Below are positions 18,834-27,076 of a stretch of DNA of 64,000 nucleotides, in pieces. Source of the DNA: Hydrogeniiclostridium mannosilyticum (lineage in GTDB: Bacteria > Bacillota > Clostridia > Oscillospirales > Acutalibacteraceae); the NCBI RefSeq assembly GCF_003268275.1, contig NZ_QLYR01000010.1:38792-102791 (forward strand). The letters run 5' to 3'. Made by a program: the position numbers and the translations under genes. The notes below the pieces were generated by a model. The model saw only the letters and a program-made list of their open reading frames with translations, was not told where the DNA came from and did no database searches. The first letter of the stretch is position 1, and the number at the start of each line of letters is the position of its first letter.

Positions 18834-18870
18834 AAAACGCCTCTCCCGCTGTAAACGGGAGAGGCGTTTT
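18834..18870. terminator. Bidirectional terminator between rex and the CoA-transferase
   Basis: AAAACGCCTCTCCCG and CGGGAGAGGCGTTTT form a perfect 15-bp stem with a 7-base loop, A-rich on one side and T-rich on the other. It lies 4 bp beyond the stop of the minus-strand CoA-transferase and also blocks read-through from rex. Confidence 0.9.
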
Positions 18871-18874
18871 ATTT

Positions 18875-20215
18875 TCAGCGGTTCGACCGCCGCCAAATAT
18901 GCATTTTTTCCGCTTCGGCAATCAGCTGCTCACGGAAATTCGGGTGCGCTACAGAAATAATTGCCTCTGCCTTTTCCCATGTAGACAGCCCCTTTAAATT
19001 AACCTTGCCGTACTCGGTGACCAGATAATGGATGTTTGCCCGGGTATCTGTAACAATGGAGCCGGGGTCAAGCGTCGGCAGGATCCGTGACTTCAGCTCG
19101 CCGTCCTTGGTTGTAAAGGTAGAAGAACAGCAGATGAAGCTCTTGCCGCCCTTCGAAAGATAGGCCCCCAGCACAAAGTCAAGCTGCCCGCCTGCGCCGC
19201 TGATTGGCTTCGTACCGGCGGATTCCGCATTGACCTGGCCGAACAGGTCCAAGTTCACGGCGTTGTTGATGGAGATAAAATTATCCAGCGCGGCAATCGA
19301 ACGGACATCGTTGGTATAATCCACCGGAACGCTCATCAGCTCAGGGTTGTCGTTCAGGTAATCGTACATTTTTTTGGTACCGGCGCCAAAGGCAAAGGTC
19401 TGACGGAAGCGGTCGATGCTCTTTTGAGAGCCGTTGATTTTGCCTGCCAAGGCAATATCTACAAACGCATCCACGTACATCTCCGTATGAACACCTAAAT
19501 TCTTGAGGTCGGAGTCCGCTATCATTGAACCGACGGTATTCGGCATCCCGCCAATCCCCAGCTGCAGGCAGGCGCCGTTTGGAATTTCCTCCACAATGAG
19601 CTTCGCCACTGCCTGATCGACCTCGGTGGGCGCTCCGCCCGCGCCCATTTCGGCAATCGGCGGGTTGCCGCCGGTAACAATCATATCGACCTGAGAAATA
19701 TGGATTCCCTCCTGCATGCCGCCGAGGCAGCGGGGAAGGTTGTTGTTGACCTCAACAATGATGATCTTGGACTTTTCGCAGACAGCCGCCATATGAGACG
19801 CATTCGGGCCAAAATTGAAATACCCGTGCGCATCCATAGGCGCTACCTGAAACATTGCCACATCATTGGGCACAATATTTTCGCGGTAATAGCGGGGAAG
19901 CTCCGAGTACCGGATTGGTGAATAAAAAACCAGGCCATCCTTAACAAGCTTGCGCTCTATACCGGACATGTGCCAGGAATTCCACGTAAAATGCCTGGCG
20001 GCATCCGGCGCCTTAAAAATCTCCGGAACGCGCAGCAGGATGCCGCCGCGCAGCTTAACGTCGTGCAGCTCTTCCGCCCGGGCCGCCAGGGCCTTATCGA
20101 GCGCATAGGGCGTCGCGGTACACCAGCCGTAATCAACCCAATTACCGGATTGAACCACCTTTACCGCCTCTTCTGCCGTCGTCAGCTTTTCCTGATATTC
20201 CTTTTCAAAGCTCAT
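18875..20215 (-). CDS. Butyryl-CoA:acetate CoA-transferase-like enzyme
   Basis: A 446-residue family I CoA-transferase of the acetyl-CoA hydrolase/transferase group that includes butyryl-CoA:acetate and 4-hydroxybutyrate CoA-transferases. The probable catalytic glutamate lies in GVHTEM (Glu245), and the CoA-site glycines in [17 protein letters not shown] (332-348) match the butyryl-type group. It would form butyrate (or another short-chain acid) and acetyl-CoA in the cytoplasm. The upstream mRNA has AAGGGGG eleven bases before the ATG. It has its own promoter (20258-20286) with a Rex-like site just downstream. Chain-length specificity is not settled by sequence. Confidence 0.88.
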   Translation of the reverse strand: MSFEKEYQEKLTTAEEAVKVVQSGNWVDYGWCTATPYALDKALAARAEELHDVKLRGGILLRVPEIFKAPDAARHFTWNSWHMSGIERKLVKDGLVFYSPIRYSELPRYYRENIVPNDVAMFQVAPMDAHGYFNFGPNASHMAAVCEKSKIIIVEVNNNLPRCLGGMQEGIHISQVDMIVTGGNPPIAEMGAGGAPTEVDQAVAKLIVEEIPNGACLQLGIGGMPNTVGSMIADSDLKNLGVHTEMYVDAFVDIALAGKINGSQKSIDRFRQTFAFGAGTKKMYDYLNDNPELMSVPVDYTNDVRSIAALDNFISINNAVNLDLFGQVNAESAGTKPISGAGGQLDFVLGAYLSKGGKSFICCSSTFTTKDGELKSRILPTLDPGSIVTDTRANIHYLVTEYGKVNLKGLSTWEKAEAIISVAHPNFREQLIAEAEKMHIWRRSNR

Positions 20216-20231
20216 AGATAGGAGGACCCCC

Positions 20232-20249
20232 TTGTTAATTATTTATCAT
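20232..20249 (-). promoter_or_regulatory. Rex-like operator before the CoA-transferase
   Basis: Read on the plus strand, TTGTTAA-TTAT-TTATCAT matches the clostridial Rex consensus TTGTTAA-N4-TTAACAA at 12 of 14 positions, with one perfect half-site. It lies between the -10 box and the start codon of the minus-strand CoA-transferase, a position suited to repression. Confidence 0.5.
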
Positions 20250-20257
20250 TTTCTTCT

Positions 20258-20286
20258 ATTATAAATGTACCTGCGGGGATAATCAA
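20258..20286 (-). promoter_or_regulatory. Promoter for the CoA-transferase
   Basis: On the minus strand TTGATT (20281-20286) and a perfect TATAAT (20258-20263) are 17 bp apart, about 43 bp before the start codon. Confidence 0.7.
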
Positions 20287-20446
20287 GCAGATCCTGTGCA
20301 AAAGGCAATTTTTTACGAAAAACCAGCGGTTTCCCCTGGAAGCTTCCGCAAAAAAAATTCTTTTGCACTTCCACAAAAATATTTTGAGGGCCTTCAATCA
20401 TAAATACCGTTTTTTGGTGCATGCTAAAGGCGGAGGTGTATCAGAG

Positions 20447-20875
20447 ATGATTAATGACGTTGAATTATTGCAGGATATCTGTGAAAGCTCGGAGATGGGC
20501 AGAGACTCCATCATGCATGTCATCAAGTTAACAGACGACCCCGGTTTTCGCAAAACCCTGGAAACGCAGCTGACGGAGTTTGCAAACATGTATGACACCG
20601 CGGACAAAATGCTGCAGGAGCGCGGCAGCCGTCCCTCCAGCATAGGTCCGGTAGCAAAGGCGGCCTCCTATGTAACGGCAACCATGAAGACGCTGAAGGA
20701 AAACACCCCCTCCTGCATTGCAGAAATGATGATTCAAGGCAGTACAATGGGCATTACCAAGTTGACCCGCCAGCTCAATGAATATGACGGCAGCGACGAT
20801 TCCGCCGCACGTCTGGCCCAAAAGCAGCTGAAAACCGAGCAGGCAAATATTGACGAGATGAAAAAATTCTTATAA
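20447..20875 (+). CDS. Uncharacterised helical-bundle protein (ferritin-like/DUF2383-like)
   Basis: The 142-residue protein is predicted from its heptad-like pattern to be nearly all helix. The conserved-looking segments are ELLQDICESSEMGRDSI at the start and IAEMMIQGSTMGITKLTRQL near residue 97. The pairing of two long helix hairpins with Glu, His and Met residues recalls ferritin-like DUF2383 proteins, but the metal-site pattern is not convincing. The ATG at 20447 is preceded by GGCGGAGG; the frame remains open upstream to 20363 without a ribosome site. Two microprotein genes follow on the same strand. Function unknown. Confidence 0.75.
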   Translation: MINDVELLQDICESSEMGRDSIMHVIKLTDDPGFRKTLETQLTEFANMYDTADKMLQERGSRPSSIGPVAKAASYVTATMKTLKENTPSCIAEMMIQGSTMGITKLTRQLNEYDGSDDSAARLAQKQLKTEQANIDEMKKFL

Positions 20876-20951
20876 AAAGCATCCGCCAAACCATTTTACA
20901 GACTTAGTTCCCTAGTAAAAACAAACTTGACAAGAAAGGAGCAGCTTCAGC

Positions 20952-21125
20952 ATGGAAGAAGCCTATACCCTTACAGACCTTTTGCGGAACGACACAAAAG
21001 CAATGGAGTTTTATGACAAACTGCCCGACTATGTGCAGGAGGCTATTGCACAGCGGCCGGAAGGCGTCGGCTCCTTTGAAAGCCTTCGCCATTACGCAGA
21101 CAACCTGCTGGCAGGCGACCGTTAA
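20952..21125 (+). CDS. Acidic 57-residue microprotein A
   Basis: A short protein (MEEAYTLTDLLRNDTKAMEF start) with no signal peptide or membrane span. AAGGAG at 20936-20941 lies 10 bp before the ATG, which supports expression. The core LPDYVQEAIAQ, then GSFESLRHYADNLL, resembles the core of the next microprotein (LPPRVQDFITS ... STLGELMKIGEHF), so the two look like diverged copies of one helical family. It stops two bases before the next gene begins. Function unknown. Confidence 0.65.
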   Translation: MEEAYTLTDLLRNDTKAMEFYDKLPDYVQEAIAQRPEGVGSFESLRHYADNLLAGDR

Positions 21126-21127
21126 GC

Positions 21128-21283
21128 ATGGAAAAAGTGGATTACCTGGCTAACCCTGAGCTGGGCGAATACTTCGCCGCGCTTCCGCCCCGGGTGCAAG
21201 ACTTCATTACCAGTTCAAACGCCGAAATCAGCACCTTAGGTGAGCTGATGAAAATAGGCGAGCATTTTAAACAAGAGCTTTAG
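21128..21283 (+). CDS. 51-residue microprotein B
   Basis: This 51-residue protein begins two bases after microprotein A ends and shares its core pattern: LPxxVQ-x-x-I, a short turn, then an amphipathic helix (LGELMKIGEHF). There is no separate strong ribosome site, so translation is probably coupled to the preceding gene. A strong terminator follows at 21295. The paired arrangement supports both being real genes, but no function can be assigned. Confidence 0.6.
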   Translation: MEKVDYLANPELGEYFAALPPRVQDFITSSNAEISTLGELMKIGEHFKQEL

Positions 21284-21294
21284 GCAGTTTGTGA

Positions 21295-21331
21295 AAACGG
21301 GGAAACGCTTGCAAAAGCGTCTTCCCCGTTT
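21295..21331 (+). terminator. Terminator after the microprotein pair
   Basis: AAACGGGGAAACGCTT pairs with AAGCGTCTTCCCCGTTT with a small internal mismatch and a four-base loop. The right arm ends in a short T run 12 bp after the microprotein B stop. Confidence 0.75.
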
Positions 21332-21489
21332 ATTGAAGGGCCAAGGAAATTCCTTTAATAATAAAGCCGCTGCCAGCGCACCCATTTTACTCTTTGTAAA
21401 CCCGTGCATCCACGGAAGGCAAGCGGTATTTTTACAAAACGGCTGTCTTTTCCAACCGGCTTTGTCCGCAGGGAATCTACCGGGAATGT

Positions 21490-21518
21490 GTATATTTACC
21501 CTGCGGACAGGCCAGAAT
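21490..21518 (+). promoter_or_regulatory. Sigma-F-like promoter for spoIIQ
   Basis: GTATA at 21490-21494 and GGCCAGAAT at 21510-21518 are separated by 15 bp, fitting the forespore sigma-F consensus (GYWTA-N15-GGNNANANTW). A 10-bp perfect inverted repeat, GTCCGCAGGG/CCCTGCGGAC (21464-21473, 21499-21508), flanks the -35 box. The expected transcript start falls close to the ribosome site, giving an unusually short leader. Confidence 0.55.
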
Positions 21519-21535
21519 ACCGTTGGAGGTGTAAG

Positions 21536-22282
21536 ATGATGGATCACTATTCAAAAAACAAAAAAAATACAAAAGGCTTTTATATTGCGCTGGGCGTTTG
21601 CCTAATTGCGGTCGGCGTCGCCGCATGGACAACGTACGACAGCGTGTCTAATTTCATTTCCCCTGCCAACGAGAGCTCGCAATCCAGCACGGCGCCAGTC
21701 AGCTCATCCGGAGACAAGGCCGTGGACAAAACAATCAGCGGCGTACATGCCTCCTCTTCATCTGCGGCAAGCTCCCCAGCCTCTTCCGCGGCCCCTAAGA
21801 AGCCGGAGTCGCAGGCCTCCTCCAAGGCAGAGGAGCCGGCGTCTTCCAAACAGGCGCAGCCCACCGATGCGCCTGTGGTACAAACGCCCGATTCCCTGGC
21901 CTATCCCGGCGGCAAAACAATCATTAAAAACTTCAGTGAGGACCCGATTTACTCAGAGACAATGAAGGATTGGCGCGCGCACACTGGAATGGATTTTTCC
22001 GGTGCGGAGGGTGACGAGGTCAAGGCTGCCGCGGCCGGCGCCGTCAAGCAAATTTACACCGATGACTTCTACGGCGCTACTGTGGTCATCAGCCACGGGG
22101 AGCTGGAAACCCTTTATGCCGGGCTCGACCAGATTTTAGTCAAGGAAGGCGACGAAGTCAAGGCAGAACAAAAAATCGGCACCCTGGGCATGATTCCCTC
22201 TGAAAGCGCGGACGGCACTCATCTGCATTTTTCCGTACGGCGTGGAGAAAAGTGGATTGACCCTGCCACTCTGCTAAAATAA
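21536..22282 (+). CDS. spoIIQ: SpoIIQ-type M23 peptidase
   Basis: SpoIIQ is a forespore membrane protein that joins the SpoIIIA complex across the engulfing septum. This 248-residue protein has a cytoplasmic tail, one membrane span (about residues 14-35), a Ser/Ala/Pro-rich linker, and a LytM/M23 domain opening with the SpoIIQ-like block YSETMKDWRAHTGMDF. Both metal motifs are intact (H-x3-D in HTGMD and HLH near residue 228), as in clostridial SpoIIQ. GGAGGT lies 5 bp before the ATG at 21536. The sigma-F-like promoter supports the assignment over a general endopeptidase. Confidence 0.82.
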   Translation: MMDHYSKNKKNTKGFYIALGVCLIAVGVAAWTTYDSVSNFISPANESSQSSTAPVSSSGDKAVDKTISGVHASSSSAASSPASSAAPKKPESQASSKAEEPASSKQAQPTDAPVVQTPDSLAYPGGKTIIKNFSEDPIYSETMKDWRAHTGMDFSGAEGDEVKAAAAGAVKQIYTDDFYGATVVISHGELETLYAGLDQILVKEGDEVKAEQKIGTLGMIPSESADGTHLHFSVRRGEKWIDPATLLK

Positions 22283-22365
22283 TACGCCTATTTTGCCGTC
22301 GTTCCGCATAAAAATAGGATAAGACCGCCAGCCCTCGGAATGGATCTCGTTTAGGGGCGAAAAGT

Positions 22366-22404
22366 TGCCGGTTGACCTTTTCAGGTTGGCACGGCTTCTT
22401 TTTT
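22366..22404 (+). terminator. Probable terminator after spoIIQ
   Basis: An interrupted stem (GCCG/CGGC outside, ACCT/AGGT inside, loop TTTC) is followed by TTCTTTTTT. It lies about 85 bp beyond the spoIIQ stop. Confidence 0.5.
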
Positions 22405-22559
22405 GCGCTTTTTTACGTAAAAAGAACTGCGAAATAACAATAATAACAAAGATGTAACTGGTATTTTTCAGGATTGTGATATAATGATTATAGGAAGATG
22501 AAACAAAACCCGACGTTTTTCCTTTTTACAATTTGTTAATCTATTATACACGGCTTGTT

Positions 22560-22588
22560 TTGGAAAACATAGGTGAAGCAGTTATAAT
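22560..22588 (+). promoter_or_regulatory. Promoter for the Usp-like gene
   Basis: TTGGAA (22560-22565) and TATAAT (22583-22588) are 17 bp apart. The implied 5' leader is about 160 bp. Confidence 0.6.
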
Positions 22589-22753
22589 GGTGATAGTGGC
22601 GGGTGGCGCACAGAAAAAGCCAACACACATTAAGGTAGAGCCAAAAGAACTGTTTCCACCATTGCGGCAGCAGCGCGGCAGAAGCCGGGGTGGAGTTAAA
22701 GGACAATGAACGATTATAAAGCGTGTTCCAATATGGGAAAGGAGACCACAACT

Positions 22754-23185
22754 ATGAAAAAGAAAACGGCGGTGCTTGTTTGTGTGACAGGCCAAAGAGA
22801 TTGCGACCGTTTAATAAAGGCAGGCAGAAAAATTGCGGACCGGGAGGGGCTTTCGGTACAGGTGCTCTGTGTCCTGCCCATCCAGGCCGGCAGTAAGGAT
22901 TGCAGCGAAGAGCTGGAGCATCTGCGCCAAACAGCCCGGGATGCCGATGCGGAAATGACTGTATTTTTCCATGATGACCCTGCGCTGATGGCCGTGGGCT
23001 TTGTCAAGCAAATCGGTGCAGTCCACATCGTCACCGGCATGGCAGAGGCCCCCGTCAATGGGTTTGTCGACGTCATCCATAACCTTCTGCCAAAAATTCC
23101 GATTGCCATGGTCGGCAAGGACGGCACCGTGTATAACCTGCTTCCGGAAAGTAACAGAACACCGGTGGTTCAAGCCCTGGCATAG
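22754..23185 (+). CDS. Universal-stress-protein-like (UspA fold) protein
   Basis: A 143-residue alpha/beta protein beginning KKKTAVLVCVTGQRDCDRLI, the first strand and helix of the nucleotide-binding UspA-type fold; the C-terminal half holds VKQIGAVHIVTGM and a final short strand. The classic G-x2-G-x9-G-S/T ATP motif is not evident, so nucleotide binding is uncertain. It resembles the small Usp-like proteins related to the KdpD sensory region. AAAGGAG lies 10 bp before the ATG at 22754; an upstream in-frame ATG at 22706 is less likely. It is a single-gene unit. Confidence 0.65.
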   Translation: MKKKTAVLVCVTGQRDCDRLIKAGRKIADREGLSVQVLCVLPIQAGSKDCSEELEHLRQTARDADAEMTVFFHDDPALMAVGFVKQIGAVHIVTGMAEAPVNGFVDVIHNLLPKIPIAMVGKDGTVYNLLPESNRTPVVQALA

Positions 23186-23219
23186 CAGCAGCCGGCGGCC
23201 TGCTCCCCTATTAACCAAT

Positions 23220-23251
23220 AAAAGGGCCCGGGCTTAATCGCCCGGGCCCTT
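23220..23251 (-). terminator. Terminator between pflA and the Usp-like gene
   Basis: AAGGGCCCGGGC and GCCCGGGCCCTT make a perfect 12-bp stem with a six-base loop. On the minus strand it is followed by TTTATT, so it mainly closes the pflBA unit; it can also slow read-through from the plus-strand gene. Confidence 0.85.
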
Positions 23252-23281
23252 GCCGCCTCTTCCGGTATTTTTAAAAAAGCA

Positions 23282-24037
23282 TTAAATTGTAAACGTGAGC
23301 GCCCTTGAGCGGAAAATCTCCGCTGCCAGCTCTAATTCCTCCTGCGAAGGCTCCGGGGCTTCCGCCAGCGAAAACGGGAGCTTCATTGCCTTCCATTTAT
23401 ATGCCCCCAGCTTATGAAATGGCAGCAGCTCCACCTTTTGCACGCAGGTGAAGGGCTTGATAAAGTCCGCCAGCCGTTCCAAGCCTTCCCGGGTCAGTGT
23501 AATACCCGGTACCAGAACATGGCGCAGCCAGACCGGTTTGCTCCCCCGCTCACAATAGCGCAGTAAATTCAGCGCCTCGGTGTTGTCCCTGCCTGTCAGC
23601 GCTTTACAAAGCGCGGGTTCCAGCGCCTTGATATCCAGCAGCAGCAGATCGGCCTCATCCACGGCCTTACGGCAGTGTTCCAGGGGAACGGCTCCCGAGG
23701 TATCCACCGCCGTATGCAGGCCCTCCGCGCGGCAGAGCCGCAGCAGCTCCGCACAAAACTCCGGCTGTGCCAGCGGTTCGCCGCCGGAAAGGGTCACGCC
23801 GCCCTTCTGAATAAAGCTGCGATAACGGCTGATTTCCGCCATCAGCTCCGGCGCTGTAAGCGTCCGCCCCTGCTGAAATGCCCAGGTATCCGGGTTGTGG
23901 CAGTACCGGCAGCGCAGAGGACAGCCCTGCATAAAGACAACAAAACGCACCCCCGGGCCGTCCACCGTGCCGAAGCTTTCCAGCGAATGGATAAAGCCCT
24001 GTATCTCCTGCCCGGGTTTTACCTCAAAATCTTTCAT
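23282..24037 (-). CDS. pflA: Pyruvate formate-lyase activating enzyme
   Basis: PflA is a radical SAM enzyme that installs the glycyl radical on pyruvate formate-lyase under anaerobic conditions. The 251-residue protein has the cluster motif [14 protein letters not shown] (C-x3-C-x2-C) near residues 39-46, the SAM-binding [11 protein letters not shown] motif, and the family's N-terminal [11 protein letters not shown]. Its start overlaps the end of pflB by 14 bp, so the two are co-translated. No strong ribosome site is seen, which fits coupling. Confidence 0.95.
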   Translation of the reverse strand: MKDFEVKPGQEIQGFIHSLESFGTVDGPGVRFVVFMQGCPLRCRYCHNPDTWAFQQGRTLTAPELMAEISRYRSFIQKGGVTLSGGEPLAQPEFCAELLRLCRAEGLHTAVDTSGAVPLEHCRKAVDEADLLLLDIKALEPALCKALTGRDNTEALNLLRYCERGSKPVWLRHVLVPGITLTREGLERLADFIKPFTCVQKVELLPFHKLGAYKWKAMKLPFSLAEAPEPSQEELELAAEIFRSRALTFTI

Positions 24038-26237
24038 GGAAGGTTCTGTGGATAACTTCCATCTGCTGTTCCCGCGTCAGCTTAATAAAGTTCACGGCAT
24101 AGCCGGAAACACGAATGGTAAGCTGCGGGTATTTTTCCGGGTGGTCAACCGCATCCAGCAAGGTCTCCCGATTCAACACATTGACGTTGATATGGTGCCC
24201 GGTCTCCATAAAATATCCGTCCAAAAGGGTCACCAGGTTTTTCTCCTTATTATCCTCATCCTTGCCGAGCGCCTTGGGCACAATAGAAAAGGTATAGGAG
24301 ATGCCGTCCTCACTGTAATCGTAGGGCAGCTTCGCCACGCTCATCATGGAAGCAACGCAGCCGTTGCTGTCCCGCCCATGCATGGGGTTGGCGCCCGGTG
24401 CAAATGGCTCGCCCTTTTTGCGGCCGTCCGGTGTGGAGCCCGTCTTTTTGCCGTAAACCACATTTGATGTAATGGTCAAAATAGAAAGCGTAGGCTTCGC
24501 TCCCCGATAAGTCCGGCATTTTTCCAGTTTTCCCATAAAACGCTTGACCACATCGCAGGCAATGCTGTCCACGCGCGGGTCGTTATTGCCGAACTTCGGG
24601 AAATCCCCCTCGGTAATAAAATCTACCGCCAGACCGGTCTCGTCCCGTACCGGCTTCACCTTTGCATAGCGGATGGCGGAAAGGCTGTCCGCCACTACGG
24701 ACAGGCCCGCAATGCCGCCGGCCATGGTACGCAGCACATTGTCGTCATGCAGCGCCATCTGCAGTTTTTCATAGCAATATTTATCATGCATGTAATGGAT
24801 GATGTTAAGGGTGTTGACATATAGCTTTGCAAGCCAATCGCACACAGCGTCGAATTTTTTCAGCACCTCGTCATAGTCCAGATATTCGCCGCCCGCAGGG
24901 GAAAACTCCGGTGCGACCTGCTCGCCTGTACGCTCGTCCCGCCCGCCGTTAATGGCATAGAGCAGCGCTTTGGCCAAGTTGGCGCGCGCGCCGAAAAACT
25001 GCATCTGCTTACCAGTCCGCATAGCCGAAACACAGCAGGCGATGGAATAGTCATCCCCGAATTTCGCGCGCATCAGGTCGTCGCTCTCATATTGGATAGA
25101 GGAGGTTTCTATCGACACCTTTGCGCAATACTCCTTAAACGCCTCCGGCAGGCGGTCGCTCCAAAGTACGGTGAGGTTCGGCTCTGGGGCCGGGCCCAGG
25201 TTCGTCAGCGTATGCAGGAAGCGGAAGCTCATCTTCGTGACAAGCGGACGCCCGTCGGCGCCGATGCCGCCAATGGATTCCGTCACCCAGGTCGGATCAC
25301 CGGAAAACAGCGAGTCATACTCCGGTGTGCGCAGGAACCGTACCAGGCGCAGCTTCATTACAAAGTGGTCTGTCATCTCCTGGATCTCCGCCTCGGTATA
25401 ACGGCCCTCCTCCAGGTCCTTGCGCGCATAAATATCCAGGAAAGTGGAGACACGGCCCAAAGACATCGCAGCGCCGTTCTGCTCCTTGACTGCCGCCAGG
25501 TATGAGAAATAGACCCACTGGAAGGCCTCCTTGGTGTCGCGCGCGGGCCTGGAAATGTCATAGCCATAGGACTGCGCCAGCCGCGCCAGCTTTTTCAGGG
25601 CGCGGATTTGCTCCTGAAGCTCCTCGCGCAGGCGGATAGCCGGGGAATCCATCACGTCAAAGGTCATGCCGTCGAGGGATTTTTTCTTCTGCTCAATGAG
25701 AAAATTCGTTCCATAAAGCGCCGTGCGGCGGTAATCGCCGATGATCCTTCCGCGGCCGTACGCATCCGGAAGGCCGGTGATAATCGCGTTGTGGCGGGCT
25801 TTGCGAATTTCATCGGTGTAAACGTCAAACACGCCGTCATTGTGTGTCTTCCTGTACTGAAACACCCGCTCAACCTCGGGATCCATAGTTCTGCCATAGG
25901 TCTCCAGCTCCTTGCGGACGAGCCGGATTCCGCCAAACGGCATAATGGCACGCTTGAGGGGGGCGTCGGTCTGAAGACCGACAATTTGCTCCAGATCCTT
26001 GTCAATATAACCGGGCTGATAGGCATCGATGTCCGAAATGGTGTGCTCATCAATATCCAAAACACCGCCCGCCTCTCGTTCCTTGGCAAGCAAATCGGTA
26101 ATTTCAGACCAAAGCTTAACGGTCCGCTCTGTCGGCGGCGCTAAAAACTCCGCGCCGCCCGTATAAGGCGCGTAATTGCGCTGAATAAAATCCCGCACAT
26201 CAACCGCATCGCACCAGTGCCCTTCAATAAACGTCAT
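24024..26237 (-). CDS. pflB: Formate C-acetyltransferase (pyruvate formate-lyase)
   Basis: PFL converts pyruvate and CoA to acetyl-CoA and formate by a glycyl radical. The 737-residue protein has the adjacent catalytic cysteines in [11 protein letters not shown] (Cys401-Cys402) and the radical glycine in RVSGYAVNF (near 712), so it looks active. The start MTFIEGHW at 26237 matches clostridial enzymes, but no good ribosome site precedes it; instead a strong hairpin lies 34 bp upstream (26271-26308). It is followed by the overlapping pflA. Its acetyl-CoA could feed AckA and the butyrate route. Confidence 0.95.
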   Translation of the reverse strand: MTFIEGHWCDAVDVRDFIQRNYAPYTGGAEFLAPPTERTVKLWSEITDLLAKEREAGGVLDIDEHTISDIDAYQPGYIDKDLEQIVGLQTDAPLKRAIMPFGGIRLVRKELETYGRTMDPEVERVFQYRKTHNDGVFDVYTDEIRKARHNAIITGLPDAYGRGRIIGDYRRTALYGTNFLIEQKKKSLDGMTFDVMDSPAIRLREELQEQIRALKKLARLAQSYGYDISRPARDTKEAFQWVYFSYLAAVKEQNGAAMSLGRVSTFLDIYARKDLEEGRYTEAEIQEMTDHFVMKLRLVRFLRTPEYDSLFSGDPTWVTESIGGIGADGRPLVTKMSFRFLHTLTNLGPAPEPNLTVLWSDRLPEAFKEYCAKVSIETSSIQYESDDLMRAKFGDDYSIACCVSAMRTGKQMQFFGARANLAKALLYAINGGRDERTGEQVAPEFSPAGGEYLDYDEVLKKFDAVCDWLAKLYVNTLNIIHYMHDKYCYEKLQMALHDDNVLRTMAGGIAGLSVVADSLSAIRYAKVKPVRDETGLAVDFITEGDFPKFGNNDPRVDSIACDVVKRFMGKLEKCRTYRGAKPTLSILTITSNVVYGKKTGSTPDGRKKGEPFAPGANPMHGRDSNGCVASMMSVAKLPYDYSEDGISYTFSIVPKALGKDEDNKEKNLVTLLDGYFMETGHHINVNVLNRETLLDAVDHPEKYPQLTIRVSGYAVNFIKLTREQQMEVIHRTFHERF

Positions 26238-26270
26238 ATAAAACCAACCAATCCCGGCCGCCCACGGTTT

Positions 26271-26308
26271 CCTTCTCCCCAGGCCGCAGCCGTTAGCCGG
26301 GGAGAAGG
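26271..26308 (-). other. 10-bp hairpin between dCMP deaminase and pflB
   Basis: CCTTCTCCCC and GGGGAGAAGG form a perfect 10-bp stem with an 18-base loop. No T run follows on either strand, so it is probably not a simple terminator. It could stabilise or process the transcript ahead of pflB. Confidence 0.5.
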
Positions 26309-26321
26309 GTGATTCCTGCAA

Positions 26322-26807
26322 TCAGTAGCCGAATGAGCCGGCCATGGATTCATCATTTTGAATCCATTCGTCCACATAGACCTCGGCAAACTCCCCCTTG
26401 GTCTTGCGAATAACCACTCGTTCGATTCCCGCATTGATGACCAGGCGCTTACACATAGAGCAGGAGGATGCATTTTCCACATAATCGCCCGTTTTCGCAT
26501 CCTTGCCCACCAAATAAAGGGTTGCGCCCAGCATGTTTTTGCGCGCCGCGCTGATAATGGCGTTGGCCTCCGCATGTACGGAGCGGCACACCTCATAGCG
26601 CTCGCCGCGGGGGATGCCGAGCTTTTCCCGGATGCAGACGCCGGTGTCGATACAATTCTTCCGGCCCCGCGGCGCGCCGTTGTACCCCGTCGATACAATC
26701 TCGTCATGGTTGACGATAATGGCCCCAAAATTTCTACGCAGGCAGGTACCGCGCTCCGATACAGTTTCCGCAATATCCAGGTAATAATTTTCTTTGTCCG
26801 TCCGCAA
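26322..26807 (-). CDS. Deoxycytidylate deaminase family protein (ComEB-like)
   Basis: A 161-residue zinc deaminase that would convert dCMP to dUMP for thymidylate synthesis. The zinc-site HAEANA (His78, Glu80) and the paired cysteines in SSCSMC (Cys116, Cys119) are present; the usual Pro before the first of these Cys is replaced by Ser. The TTG at 26807 starts the conserved domain and has GAGGGG upstream. It is followed by pflB after 84 bp containing a hairpin. Allosteric control by dCTP is typical of the family but not shown here. Confidence 0.88.
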   Translation of the reverse strand: MRTDKENYYLDIAETVSERGTCLRRNFGAIIVNHDEIVSTGYNGAPRGRKNCIDTGVCIREKLGIPRGERYEVCRSVHAEANAIISAARKNMLGATLYLVGKDAKTGDYVENASSCSMCKRLVINAGIERVVIRKTKGEFAEVYVDEWIQNDESMAGSFGY

Positions 26808-27076
26808 GATTTGACATCCCCTCTCAAAATATGATTTCTTACTTTATAATCATAAAAGATATTCAAAAAATAATCAATGGTAATTACCGATGGATTATGT
26901 TATAATAACTTCATCAAATACTGGTAAAATCGTATATATAGTATGTTCATCTGCAAAAATCCCATAATATAGGATGTTTTATATGTTTTGTTTCGCAGTC
27001 CGGCCCCCGCAGGCCCGGCCCGCGAAACCGGGGCTCAGCCGGAGAGCAACACCGCGCTGGGCAAGAGGGAGGTTCC

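Larger units (their letters stand above)
22283..22753. other. Intergenic region spoIIQ to Usp-like gene
   Basis: This 470-bp gap has no convincing gene. It contains the probable spoIIQ terminator (22366-22404), a perfect TATAAT at 22480-22485 with a poor -35 box, a weak Rex-like half-site at 22533-22550, and a good promoter at 22560-22588. The leader between that promoter and the Usp-like start is about 160 bp; no known riboswitch pattern was recognised. Confidence 0.5.

Noticed and set aside
22300-22410. Possible riboswitch after spoIIQ
   Set aside because: No known riboswitch core was recognised; the sequence is better explained as an interrupted terminator with a T run.
22533-22550. Third Rex-like site before the Usp-like gene
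   Set aside because: Only one good half-site (TTGTTAA); the other arm matches 4 of 7 positions.
26899-26909. GTTATAATAAC palindrome before rsmA
   Set aside because: Spacing does not fit Rex; it is more simply the -10 box of a promoter.
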